Shown here one piece after another: positions 23,620 through 32,463 of a stretch of DNA of 64,000 nt (the stretch's first letter is position 1; each line of letters begins with the position of its first letter). The position numbers and the translations under genes are program-made. The DNA is from Chryseobacterium suipulveris. Its GTDB lineage: Bacteria > Bacteroidota > Bacteroidia > Flavobacteriales > Weeksellaceae. Where the stretch lies: contig NZ_CP094532.1 in NCBI RefSeq assembly GCF_022811685.1, forward strand, positions 1,513,501-1,577,500, read 5' to 3'. The notes beneath the pieces are model-generated. The model did no database searches and was not told the origin of the DNA. It saw only the letters and a list, made by a program, of their open reading frames with translations.

Positions 23620-25185
23620 CTAATGAATCTCCACCGCCACGTAATCGCTTTCGTTCCCTAATCTGTCCACCGCTTTTAAGGCAAGATCCGTTAAATGGAC
23701 GCCGGATTTCACCAAAGGTAATTTCAATGAATGTTCGTCGCCATTCAGGATTTCGGTTTCCCATCGGTTGCCGTATTTTGAATAAAGAATGAAATGTTTT
23801 GGCTGTTGCGGATTTCTGGAAAGCCAGTGGATTTCGGCGTTGTTGCCGCTTTTTCTTGCTGTGAGTTCGGGTTGCAGAACGGGTTCCGTCTTAATCCACG
23901 TTGAAGCGGGAACCAGCGCTTTTTCGCGGTACAGATTTTTCACCGCATTCAGCATTGCCGGATTTTTCGTCAATCCATCGATGCTGTAATGGATTTCGCC
24001 TGCTGTGTTTTTCGGCAGCGTTCGTCGGATGGTGTTCATTTGTCCCATAATTTCAGAGGGTTTGTCGGAAACTTTTACGCCCACGGTATTTAAACCCGGC
24101 CACAAATGAATGTTCTTAATGTTTTCGTCTTTCCACCATTTCAGGAGCGAGGAGAAACTTTGCGGTCCGCCTTCCTTCCAGTAAAGCTGTGGCGAATAAT
24201 AATCGCACCAACCTTCATTAAGCCAAAGTTTTGCATCGGCATAAAGTTCGTCGTACTGCGAACTTCCGGTAATTCCCGCAGGAAATCCGGGTTTCCAGAT
24301 TCCGAAAGGAGAGATCCCGAACCGAACATACGATTTCTCTTTTTTGATCTCGTCGTGGATTCGCTTGATGAATTTATTCACATTGGCTCTTCTCCAATCC
24401 GCTCTGGAAAGTTGGCCACCCGAATTTTTGTAGCTGTTCCAGGTTTTTGAGTCGGGGAAATCTGCACCGCCGTTGTATTCTTTGTACGGATAAAAGTAAT
24501 CGTCGATATGGATTGCATCGATGTCGTAGCGTTTCACAATGTCCTTGATCACATTCGAAACATGATCCTGCGTTTTCTGATCGGAAGGATCCATCCAGTA
24601 CATCCCGTTTCGGAGGCGGTAGGTTTGCTCCCTCATTTTGCTCGCCATACTTTCCGAAGTCACTGCACCTCCCGTCGTGTGATGCGCGCGATACGGATTC
24701 AGCCACACGTGAAGTTCCATCCCGCGTTTGTGCGCCTCGGAAATCCAGAATTCCAAAGGATCGTAATAAGGTGATGGAGATTTGCCGATACTTCCAGTCA
24801 GGAAATAAGACCAAGGTTCCAAATCACTTTTGTACAGCGCATCCGCAGAAGGTCGCGCCTGAAAAATCACCGCATTGAAATTGGCTTTCTGTAGCATATC
24901 CAGAATTCTCACCGCTTCTGCCTTCTGCTGTTCGGTAGAAAGATTATTTTTCGATGGCCAGTTGATATTTGCCACCGTCGCGATCCACGCTGCACGAAAT
25001 TCGCGGTTGACTTCAGGAAGAACAAGCTTCTTGGTTTGTGCGTTCTCAGAAGTCGGTTTTACAACGGGTTTCGTCGCAACTCTCGGCTCTTGGCTTTTTT
25101 TACTTGGTTCTTGGCTCTTTTGGGAAGCACAGGAAGCGATTAAGATTCCTGAAAATATGGTGAGGGTGAGTTTGCGGATGTTCAT
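23620..25185 (-). CDS. family 10-like glycosyl hydrolase lipoprotein (GHL10/YngK-like)
   Basis: A 521-aa lipoprotein: signal MNIRKLTLTIFSGILIASC with the lipid-bearing Cys at residue 19. A 7-residue repeat (SQEPSKK, SQEPRVA) encoded by a heptamer DNA tract follows, then the hydrolase barrel (about 50-420): FRAAWIATVANINWPS, FNAVIFQARPSADALY, HVWLNPYRAHH, IDAIHIDDYFYPY, FGISPFGIW, DYYSPQLYW. The C-terminal fibronectin-like domain runs from about 430. The substrate is probably a peptidoglycan or surface polysaccharide, but this is not proven for the family. The upstream start at 25239 is rejected because it buries the signal peptide. Confidence 0.9.
   Translation of the reverse strand: MNIRKLTLTIFSGILIASCASQKSQEPSKKSQEPRVATKPVVKPTSENAQTKKLVLPEVNREFRAAWIATVANINWPSKNNLSTEQQKAEAVRILDMLQKANFNAVIFQARPSADALYKSDLEPWSYFLTGSIGKSPSPYYDPLEFWISEAHKRGMELHVWLNPYRAHHTTGGAVTSESMASKMREQTYRLRNGMYWMDPSDQKTQDHVSNVIKDIVKRYDIDAIHIDDYFYPYKEYNGGADFPDSKTWNSYKNSGGQLSRADWRRANVNKFIKRIHDEIKKEKSYVRFGISPFGIWKPGFPAGITGSSQYDELYADAKLWLNEGWCDYYSPQLYWKEGGPQSFSSLLKWWKDENIKNIHLWPGLNTVGVKVSDKPSEIMGQMNTIRRTLPKNTAGEIHYSIDGLTKNPAMLNAVKNLYREKALVPASTWIKTEPVLQPELTARKSGNNAEIHWLSRNPQQPKHFILYSKYGNRWETEILNGDEHSLKLPLVKSGVHLTDLALKAVDRLGNESDYVAVEIH
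25081..25132. repeat. heptamer repeat tract inside the GHL10 lipoprotein gene
   Basis: TTGGCTC-type units in the coding sequence just after the lipobox. Three units make 21 nt, so the protein shows a 7-residue repeat (SQEPSKK). Confidence 0.8.
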
Positions 25186-25247
25186 GGAGGCAAAAATAGG
25201 GGAAATAAAATAAAAAAATAATTGTGACCGATCAGCCACAATTACTT

Positions 25248-25408
25248 AGAGCTTGTTTAAATTTTATTCAAAAAAAAATTATATCGGAAATTTTCTTTAC
25301 CCCGTCCCTAAAGGGAGGAAAATTTCCTTCCAAATAAACCTGAATTTGCTCCTTTTAGGGTTGGGGAAAACAAATTCAGGTTTATTTGGTAAAATTTAAA
25401 CAGGCTCT
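25248..25408. mobile_element. 161-bp inverted-repeat element (MITE-like)
   Basis: Outer arms AGAGCTTGTTTAAATTTTA (25248-25266) and its inverse (25390-25408) match at 18 of 19. Inside is a perfect 18-bp stem (CCAAATAAACCTGAATTT, 25330-25347, with 25372-25389) and the CCCCGTCCCTAAAGGGAG repeat core. There is no coding capacity. It may be a MITE or an insertion-sequence end pair; the parent element is not recognised. Confidence 0.65.
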
Positions 25409-25529
25409 TAATCAATATTTAATCTATGAAAATATGCAGTGAAATTATATCTTTTCTACTAAAGATTCATAAAGTTTAATTCTCCAATAATCCCTAGAAA
25501 CAACATCTTCATTTTCAAACAATTCTTCT

Positions 25530-25855
25530 GACCTCATCAGCAAAAGAACCATTGCTGCACTTCAGGAACTCAAAGCCAAAGGTGTGAAATTGAGAACTCC
25601 ACATAATTTAACTGCCAAAGCCAGAAAAATGGGAAGCGAGGCGATGAGGTTGAAGGCTCTTCAAAATGAGAATAACCAGAAAGCAACTGCCCTCATTGTT
25701 TCATTACGAAATGCCGGAAACAGTTACGGGAAGATTGCGGATGAGTTGAACAAAAGCGGATTCAAAACCAGCAGAGCTGTGAATTTACCTCGTCTCAGGT
25801 TTTGATTTTGTATGATAGATTTTACAACCCAAATAGAGGCTTAAAATCCCTTTAA
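25530..25855 (+). pseudogene. serine recombinase (resolvase/invertase) C-terminal relic
   Basis: Reading from 25530: DLISKRTIAALQELKAKGVK, then LRTPHNLTAKARKMG and IVSLRNAGNSYGKIADELNK, then SGFKTSR. This is the end of the catalytic domain and the helix-turn-helix of a Bacteroidota serine recombinase. The first frame ends at 25805; the sequence resumes one frame over (QVLILYDRFYNPNRG) to 25855. The N-terminal catalytic Ser region is absent. It marks an old mobile-element insertion at the edge of the accessory region. Positions 25856-26052 hold only AT-rich leader. Confidence 0.72.
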
Positions 25856-26052
25856 ACTTTAAAGGCAAAGATATCGTGCCGTTAAACTGAAAAACCTAAC
25901 TTTTGTTCGAAAAAAATTTGACAGATAGATATAGAAAGTTTCCACTTTTTTCTACCGATTCCGTACCAGATCAAAAATCAAAATTTTGAATTTTCATCGA
26001 AACCAATTACTTTAATTCTTTTCTTTCTGTATATTTAAGCATTCATTATAAT

Positions 26053-28620
26053 ATGTTTTCCAGGTTCTGTATTTTTTATTTGCTGTTTTTTAATCTATTT
26101 ACTGTTTTTTCGCAGCAGAATAATTTTATTCTATTTTCACAATTAGAAAAAATGATTTCAAACGGAGATTGCGAAAAGGTATTATCAGTTATGGATTCCT
26201 ATAAAATTCCGGAAGATAATCTTTTACAGAAAGCAAAATTTTACTATTATAAAGCAACCGCACTCAACCAGTGTGAGGATTATAAAGCAGCAGAAAAAAT
26301 ATTGCAAAATCTTTTAAAAAATCATAAAAATCTGCTTATAAAAAACAGGAAACTGCTGGGTAAAACCTATTTTCAGCTCGCTTATTCCGCCAGCGGAAAT
26401 TACAATCAGAAACACGAAATTTATTACACGCAGAAAGCGTTGGAAGTAATGGAGAAGTCGCCCAATCTTTTTGAGAAGGCCGAGATCATCTCTACATACA
26501 ATGATCTTTTTTATTACCAGAATAACTACAATGATCATAATGGCTTAGACAGAACAGAAAGGAAATTCCGGGAAATGGTTAAAAAAATCCCTGCTACAGA
26601 CAAAAATTTTCCACACGCAAGAAGAGTCTTCAGAAAAATGCAGATCATTATTGCTTTGATGAATAAAAAACCTGACGAAGCCATTGCTATGCTGAACATT
26701 TTCCTGAAAGAAACTGCTTCCGCAACTGAAGAAGACCAAAATTACATCAATTCCTGCTATTCAGAGATCGCAGGATTTTATTACAATGAGCAGGATTTTT
26801 TAAAATGCATCAACGCTTCGGAAAGATCAGCAAGTTATGCTCTGAAAACCAATTATCCGCATTATAGGATGATTGCCTTTTCCAAAATCGCAGCATCTTA
26901 TCTGAAGCTGGGAAAATATGAAAAAGCGCTTATGTATATCAACTCATCTCTGGATTTGATAAAACAGAAAAAAGACTTCAACTCCAGCATTTATTCTTTG
27001 AATACGATGAAAGCATTGGCTTTTGCAGGTTTGGGAGAATATCAGAAAGCAGCTATTCTTGTCGAAAAGAACATTACGGAAATCATTCTGAAAAAAACAG
27101 GAAAGCAAACAAGAATAGAAGATTTGGATTTTAGGGAGTTCAATGATCTCAATTCTAATTATTTCATCAATATTTTTGCTACCTCGGGACATATTTTTCT
27201 GAATAAATACAAAAAAGAATACAACAAAAGCGATTTGCAAAAAGCGGAGAATTTATTTCTGATCTCATCAGAAATGTTTCAGGAATTTTATCTCAAAGGC
27301 GAGTTTAACCCTTTGTTGCATAGTCTTCATACTAAAATTGCGGAAGGACTTCTGAATATTGCTTTTGAAAAATACCCGAATAACCAAGGCAAAACAACAG
27401 AAATTATCGGTCTTATAGAGCGTAATTCTTCTAAACATCTTTATAAAGAATTCATTCGGAAGAGAAATATTCCGGATGATGTTTCTGCAAGTTTTCGGAT
27501 CTTAACCGAAGACAAATACGGCATTCAAAATATAGTCAACAATTTGGAAAACGACCATCAAATTTTGAAATTTTATGTAGGCACAGAAGATATTTTTCAA
27601 GTATTGATCGAAAATGAGAAAATAGAATTGCTGAAACTGGGAAAAACCAATGCTATAAAAAAATTAACGGCTGATTTTATCGGGAAAATTAAAACGCCTC
27701 TGGAGTTTCCGAAAAATTCCGAAGCACTCAAAAAAATCCTTCTTCCGAAGATATCCGCCAAAAAGATCATCTTGATTTCCGACGACTTCCTGAATTATCT
27801 GCCTTTTGAATCTTTGCAAAAAAATGGAAAATATCTGTCTGAAAATTTCGATCTTTCTTATCATTATTCTCTCGCTCTCTGGCAGATGAAATATTCTGAA
27901 AGACGAAAAACATACAGTAAGATTTCTGTATTCACCCCTTTTTATCAGGCAGGATCCTCATTTAATGGTTTCGAAACGCCGTCTTTGAAGTTTTCTAAAA
28001 AAGAAGCACAAGAGATCCTTACGCGATATTCTGGGAAATTATTTTCCGGCAAAGATGCTAACAAAACCAATTTTTACAAGCAAGCCAAAACTTCGAATAT
28101 TCTTCATCTTTCGATGCACTCTATTTTGGATGAGAACAACTTCCGAAGATCCTGTCTACTATTTCAGGATAACGTTCCGCTTTATTTCGAGGAGCTTTAT
28201 AATGAAAATATTCCTGCTGAAATGGTCGTTTTAGGCGCTTGCAATACAGGGAATGGCTACTTGAAGAACGGCGAAGGAATTATGAGTATCTCTCACGCTT
28301 TCATGTTTGCAGGAAGCAAAAGCAACGTTTTCAGCTTATGGGAAATCCCGGACAGGGAAACCTCTGAATTAATGGGATATTTCTACAAATTTCTAAAAAA
28401 AGGACAGCAAAAAGATGAAGCACTTGCGAATGCAAAACGTGAATTTATAAAAAACAATCCGTTGAAAGTTCATCCCTATTTCTGGGCTGGATTTATCGTG
28501 AACGGAAATACAGATCCGATTTCGGGGAATGGTTATCAATGGGTTCTCTGGACTTTCTCAGGAATCGTTTTTATAGTTTTATTGGGTTTGATGGTTAATC
28601 GTAAAATTAGAAAAACTTAA
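26053..28620 (+). CDS. TPR-CHAT domain protein (predicted caspase-like protease, membrane-anchored)
   Basis: An 855-aa exported protein. Signal peptide (residues 1-20, ending VFSQQ); TPR-like helical repeats at about 35-450 (LLQKAKFYYYKATALNQCEDYKAAEKI; AASYLKLGKYEKALMYINSSLDL); CHAT domain at about 500-820 with a candidate catalytic dyad, His689 (LHLSMHS) and Cys730 (LGACNTGNG). A transmembrane helix lies at about 828-848 (WTFSGIVFIVLLGLMV), then a short basic tail. The dyad is complete, so protease activity is plausible. It converges on the sigma/anti-sigma pair with stops overlapping by 4 bp. A TATATTTA box lies at 26030-26037. The substrate is unknown. Confidence 0.88.
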   Translation: MFSRFCIFYLLFFNLFTVFSQQNNFILFSQLEKMISNGDCEKVLSVMDSYKIPEDNLLQKAKFYYYKATALNQCEDYKAAEKILQNLLKNHKNLLIKNRKLLGKTYFQLAYSASGNYNQKHEIYYTQKALEVMEKSPNLFEKAEIISTYNDLFYYQNNYNDHNGLDRTERKFREMVKKIPATDKNFPHARRVFRKMQIIIALMNKKPDEAIAMLNIFLKETASATEEDQNYINSCYSEIAGFYYNEQDFLKCINASERSASYALKTNYPHYRMIAFSKIAASYLKLGKYEKALMYINSSLDLIKQKKDFNSSIYSLNTMKALAFAGLGEYQKAAILVEKNITEIILKKTGKQTRIEDLDFREFNDLNSNYFINIFATSGHIFLNKYKKEYNKSDLQKAENLFLISSEMFQEFYLKGEFNPLLHSLHTKIAEGLLNIAFEKYPNNQGKTTEIIGLIERNSSKHLYKEFIRKRNIPDDVSASFRILTEDKYGIQNIVNNLENDHQILKFYVGTEDIFQVLIENEKIELLKLGKTNAIKKLTADFIGKIKTPLEFPKNSEALKKILLPKISAKKIILISDDFLNYLPFESLQKNGKYLSENFDLSYHYSLALWQMKYSERRKTYSKISVFTPFYQAGSSFNGFETPSLKFSKKEAQEILTRYSGKLFSGKDANKTNFYKQAKTSNILHLSMHSILDENNFRRSCLLFQDNVPLYFEELYNENIPAEMVVLGACNTGNGYLKNGEGIMSISHAFMFAGSKSNVFSLWEIPDRETSELMGYFYKFLKKGQQKDEALANAKREFIKNNPLKVHPYFWAGFIVNGNTDPISGNGYQWVLWTFSGIVFIVLLGLMVNRKIRKT

Positions 28621-29318
28621 TCCAGACCCGATAACAATTCCGCCGCTTTTTCTTTATAAATCCCGTTATTTTTCAGTAATTTAAGATTCTCTTTTATTTT
28701 TTTCACATTCCCGGTTTTTAAATAATTTAACGCTTCATACCAGATAAGATGCTCTCTGAGCGGGAAATTTTCTTTATTGATTTTAGCAAAATCGCTGGCT
28801 GCGTTTTGATGATTTCCTATGGTCATTTCTGAAATCCCTTTGTAAAAAAGAGCTTCATCGTTCCCGATCTTTGAGAACCATACGACCGCATTTTTATAAT
28901 CTTTTTTATCATATACCGAAAAAGCTTTATCGATCTCGTTTTCTACAGTTCCACTTCTTACAACAGGATGCGAAAGATTCGGGAATTCCCGGAAATTTTC
29001 CGTGTACAGCTTTTCATAATTCGGCTTCTCATTATAAAAGAATAGGCTTCCCAAAGTAACCAAAAGAATGAATGAAGCTGCGACAGCAATCCATTTCATT
29101 GGGAATGCTCTTGCAGGAGATTTTTTATCAAAAGATTCAAGCTGTTTTTTAAGAGCGGCTCTTTCTTCTGCTATAATCGCTTTTTTCAGGTTTTTGTGAA
29201 ATGTAAATTCTTGCAAAAAAACGGCATCGGATCTAAGAAGCTTCTGAAATTCCAAATATTGCTCATCAGTTAGACTACCTTCGAAATAAGCGTTTATCAG
29301 GTTTTGTTTTTCCATCAC
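28617..29318 (-). CDS. anti-sigma-like membrane protein with TPR-type C-terminus
   Basis: A 233-aa protein: a cytoplasmic N-terminal part (NLINAYFEGSLTDEQYLEFQKLL, an anti-sigma-like start without zinc ligands), one transmembrane helix at about residues 75-92 (WIAVAASFILLVTLGSLFFY), and an outer part with TPR-like helices (AFSVYDKKDYKNAVVWFSKI; YKGISEMTIGNHQNAASDFAKI). Its start overlaps the sigma-factor stop by 4 bp, so the two are translationally coupled. This is the usual layout of an ECF sigma and its membrane partner. It is inferred to hold the sigma factor until a signal from outside arrives. Confidence 0.8.
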   Translation of the reverse strand: MMEKQNLINAYFEGSLTDEQYLEFQKLLRSDAVFLQEFTFHKNLKKAIIAEERAALKKQLESFDKKSPARAFPMKWIAVAASFILLVTLGSLFFYNEKPNYEKLYTENFREFPNLSHPVVRSGTVENEIDKAFSVYDKKDYKNAVVWFSKIGNDEALFYKGISEMTIGNHQNAASDFAKINKENFPLREHLIWYEALNYLKTGNVKKIKENLKLLKNNGIYKEKAAELLSGLD

Positions 29319-29857
29319 TTTGTTTTTAGTATTTCTTTTAATTTTTTCAAACAGCGGGATTTTTGACTTTTCAGCACATCTTTGCTACTGTAATTAAGGA
29401 TATGTAAAATTTCATCCAGATTTTTCTCTTCATAATAGAACAATCTCAAAACCTCTTTGCATTGACTTCCCAATTTCAGAAAGGCTTCCTGCAGATTTAG
29501 GATCTCTGTATCGTTATTGCCATCATCAAAATCCCAATCTGTAAGATCCATGATCTTATCAAGAGATCCGTCTGCATACAATGTATTTTTCTTTTTCAGC
29601 CTCCGGAAAATCATAAACTTTCCTACAGAAAAAAGATAAGTAGAGGGCTTTGCTTCCAGATTATCAAGCTTTCCTTTTTGTGCATTTTCATATACCGCAA
29701 TCACAGCATCCTGATAGATATCTTTCGCTTCCGTCTCTTCCAAATTAAACTGCTGGGAAAACCGCAGAAAAGAAGACCGGTTTTCTTTATAAAAAAATTC
29801 CAGAGCAACATTATCTTTTGCTTTTAGTTTTCGGATGAGATCTTGCTCATTGCTCAT
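29315..29857 (-). CDS. ECF-type RNA polymerase sigma factor
   Basis: A 180-aa sigma-70 family protein with region 2 (FFYKENRSSFLRFSQQFNLEE; AKDIYQDAVIAVYENAQ) and region 4 (LNLQEAFLKLGSQCKEVLRLFYYEEKNLDEILHILNYSS; VLKSQKSRCLKKLKEIL). There is no region 1 or 3. It probably drives genes for an envelope response together with the coupled anti-sigma-like protein. A TAGTTTTG box on the minus strand (29884-29891) lies 26 bp upstream of the start. Close linkage with a CHAT gene is common in Bacteroidota (from memory). Confidence 0.9.
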   Translation of the reverse strand: MSNEQDLIRKLKAKDNVALEFFYKENRSSFLRFSQQFNLEETEAKDIYQDAVIAVYENAQKGKLDNLEAKPSTYLFSVGKFMIFRRLKKKNTLYADGSLDKIMDLTDWDFDDGNNDTEILNLQEAFLKLGSQCKEVLRLFYYEEKNLDEILHILNYSSKDVLKSQKSRCLKKLKEILKTK

Positions 29858-29969
29858 TAGTGTAAAAATATTTTAGAAGTAAACAAAACTAAAAAAAATC
29901 CGCCAATGTTTACTTTCCGGAATGTTCTGCACTAATTGTAAATAATGAATCAAAATAAATATTTTTCTT

Positions 29970-30475
29970 ATGAAAAAATTATCTCTGCTTTTTATCCTGT
30001 TTTCTTTGTCTGGAACATCACAGGTTACACAGATCGCTGATTTTCCTTTTCGTCCGGATGTTATTATAAACGGGAAAGATCTGGAAACATTACAGATTAG
30101 AATAATTGCCGACATTAATCCGGGGACTGGCTCATCATCTTCCGCCGAATTTTTGAACTGAACGGCGATGTTTACTTTATTGGATCTGTTGATGGAACTA
30201 TGAATGGAGATAAGACCTTCCGTATAGATTCATCTGCTCTTTCGGTAGCGACTGATAAAAAACCTGATATTACAATTTATCCCAATCCCGTTTCCGACAT
30301 CCTGAATCTTTCCGAAAAGGCAGACAAAATAGAAGTTACCGACCAAAGCGGAAGATTATTGAAAATGCAAAAGAATTGCAATTCAATAAATGTGGAGAAC
30401 CTTGAATGGGGAATGTATTATCTCAAAATTACCAACAGACAAAAAACGAAACTCAAAAAATTCATTAAAAAATAA
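29970..30475 (+). pseudogene. ELWxxDGT-repeat T9SS protein, frameshifted and shortened
   Basis: The first frame gives a signal peptide (MKKLSLLFILFSLSGTSQ) and IADINPGTGSSSSAEFLN, then stops at 30161. The next frame (from about 30145) continues RIFELNGDVYFIGSVDGT, MNGDKTF and then a T9SS type A tail (YPNPVSDILNLS; ending KLKKFIKK). ADINPGTGSSSP followed by ELNGxVYF is the opening of ELWxxDGT proteins, which normally run to several hundred residues. So this copy has lost its repeat body and is frameshifted near 30140. It is probably not exported in functional form. Confidence 0.68.
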
Positions 30476-30485
30476 AAATATTGTT

Positions 30486-31793
30486 ATGAAAAAAACATTA
30501 CTTGGATCACTGCTATTGTTTGGTATATTTATTGGCAATGCGCAGATTTTTGACCGGATAAAAAATGCAGCAAAAAATGCGGCAGAAAGAAAAATAGAAA
30601 ATAAAAGCGGGGATGTTGTCGACAAAGGCCTGGAAAAGGTGGAAGAAGGTATAGGCGATATCTTTAAGAAAAAGGATAAACAGACCGATGCTAAAAACAA
30701 CAATCCCCAAACCAACCAGCAGACCAGTCCGCAAAGCGGGAACACAGATTACAGCCAATATAAAGGCTCGACGTTTATTCCGGGGAAAAATTTATTGTTC
30801 TATGAAGATTTCTCTACTGCCAGAATAGGTTCGGGCAATGCCAATTGGCATTTATACGAATACGACCCTTCTGATGATGTAGAGAAACCAAGTGTAAGAA
30901 CTATATCTTCAGCAAGCGGAAACTGGCTGAAAATGCCACGAAAAGGATTTGTATTCCCGAACAGCTTTAAAAATCTACCCGAGCAGTTTACTCTTGAGTT
31001 TGACCTCTACGCCGACCCGCAAAAGATGTCTGAAATGGAGGGCGGTTTCCGCACAAATTTTGTTGTACTGGACGACCGCAGCGAGTACAGTATGTATTGG
31101 GCTGCCGAGCCCTCAATAGAACTGGATGTGCATCCGCACGGAAGTACAAAAGTGGTGTATGTTTCAGCACAGTCCGAGTACAATTCCAATCTGTCCGGCA
31201 AAAAACTGCTGTTTGAGAATACCTTTAAATCCAACTGGAACCCAGGTGCAGTAAACCGTGTATCTATCTACCGCAACGGCAATCAAGTTGCTCTTTATCT
31301 TAACGGAAAAGAAATGCTTAATCTTGCGAATGGACTTTCCAAAAAAGCACAATACAATCTTATCTTTTCCACCAATATGTGGGGAGATGGAATGTATTTG
31401 AGTAATATCCGTATTGCCGGAAACGTGCCTAATGCCACGAATGAAATGAAATTCGAAGGCAAATTCGTCACTAATTCCATTTACTTTGATGTAAATTCTT
31501 CCCGCATCAAGCCCGAAAGCTGGGCAACGCTTAACAATACCGCACAGGCTATTAGAGCCACATCAGGAAATATTCTGATTGTAGGATATACGGACAGTGA
31601 CGGTGCTGATGAAGCCAACCTAAAACTATCCCAAAGCCGTGCCGCTTCGGTAAAAAATGCTTTGGTAAAAGAGTTTGGGATAGATGCTTCAAGGTTGATT
31701 ACAGATGGTAAAGGAGAAACACAGCCAATAACCTCAAATAACACCGCTTCGGGCAAAGCACAGAACCGTCGGGTTGAATTTATCAAACTATAA
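30486..31793 (+). CDS. OmpA-family outer-membrane/peptidoglycan-binding protein
   Basis: A 435-aa protein: signal peptide (residues 1-19, ending IGNAQ), an amphipathic lysine-rich stretch (FDRIKNAAKNAAERKIENK), a beta-sandwich resembling a laminin-G/concanavalin-like fold (about 95-310, LLFYEDFSTARIGSGNANWHLYEYD), and a C-terminal OmpA/Pal domain (about 318-435) with SIYFDVNSSRIKPES, GYTDSDGADEANLKLSQSRAASV and GKGETQPI. The OmpA part should bind peptidoglycan. It is the first gene of an eight-gene set with the same orientation; ATG 30486 is chosen for the signal peptide. Confidence 0.87.
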   Translation: MKKTLLGSLLLFGIFIGNAQIFDRIKNAAKNAAERKIENKSGDVVDKGLEKVEEGIGDIFKKKDKQTDAKNNNPQTNQQTSPQSGNTDYSQYKGSTFIPGKNLLFYEDFSTARIGSGNANWHLYEYDPSDDVEKPSVRTISSASGNWLKMPRKGFVFPNSFKNLPEQFTLEFDLYADPQKMSEMEGGFRTNFVVLDDRSEYSMYWAAEPSIELDVHPHGSTKVVYVSAQSEYNSNLSGKKLLFENTFKSNWNPGAVNRVSIYRNGNQVALYLNGKEMLNLANGLSKKAQYNLIFSTNMWGDGMYLSNIRIAGNVPNATNEMKFEGKFVTNSIYFDVNSSRIKPESWATLNNTAQAIRATSGNILIVGYTDSDGADEANLKLSQSRAASVKNALVKEFGIDASRLITDGKGETQPITSNNTASGKAQNRRVEFIKL

Positions 31794-31804
31794 AAATTGT
31801 GGTA

Positions 31805-32452
31805 ATGAATAACGCAATAAAAATACTCATTGCATCCTTTCTTTTTGCTTCCTGCGGTGGCAATACCGAAAGCGTGAGCATCCCCAATGACTTTAATCCG
31901 GAAGTAATTATTTCTAATCAAAACAGCCTGCAAAAAATCCTTACCAAAGAAATGGTTGCCGAAATAGCAAACATACCTGCGGATAATATTAAAGTACACG
32001 TTGAAAGCAATGTTAACCAGCAAGGGCAATACAGGGTACTTTATAGCTGGACTACCGGAAAAAAGAAAAAAATAGGTGGCGGCAAACACGAGATTGATGA
32101 TTACAACAGTTTTAGCATAGGCTTTATAAAAAAGATGACCGTAGCAGAATTTGAGAAATACTACGGTACGAATGATGGGTTGCAAGTGCAAGTAGATGAA
32201 ATGGCAAAGCAGGAGCATTTCAACAAAGAAACAGGAATTATAGAAGCAAAATACATTGCGGATTATGCAGACAGGCGCAAAACGGAAAAGCTCGAAAACG
32301 TAGCTACAATGGCGTTTTGGGAAACTCCTATGAATGCACTTCACGTATTGGCAAAAGATGCAGCCTTTACCCTTACTGCCAACTTTGGCGAAAATGAGGC
32401 ATTGGCAAAGGATAAATCAGTTGAATTGACAAACGCTATTTTGAACCCTTAA
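31805..32452 (+). CDS. hypothetical lipoprotein of the OmpA/DUF4870 cluster
   Basis: A 215-aa lipoprotein with lipobox FASC (Cys17; KILIASFLFASCGGN). The mature region begins with a helical part (LQKILTKEMVAEIANIPADNI), then KVHVESNVNQQGQYRVLYSWTTGKKKK strands and a C-terminal helix (AFTLTANFGENEALAKDKSVELTNAIL). It resembles no named domain. The start is set at ATG 31805 rather than GTG 31799. The gap to the preceding gene is 11 bp and to the next is also 11 bp. Confidence 0.75.
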   Translation: MNNAIKILIASFLFASCGGNTESVSIPNDFNPEVIISNQNSLQKILTKEMVAEIANIPADNIKVHVESNVNQQGQYRVLYSWTTGKKKKIGGGKHEIDDYNSFSIGFIKKMTVAEFEKYYGTNDGLQVQVDEMAKQEHFNKETGIIEAKYIADYADRRKTEKLENVATMAFWETPMNALHVLAKDAAFTLTANFGENEALAKDKSVELTNAILNP

Positions 32453-32463
32453 ATCTACTCGTT

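Noticed and set aside
23440..25240. minus-strand frame start at 25239 for the GHL10 lipoprotein
   Set aside because: It would place 18 residues in front of a clear lipoprotein signal peptide; the start at 25185 is better.
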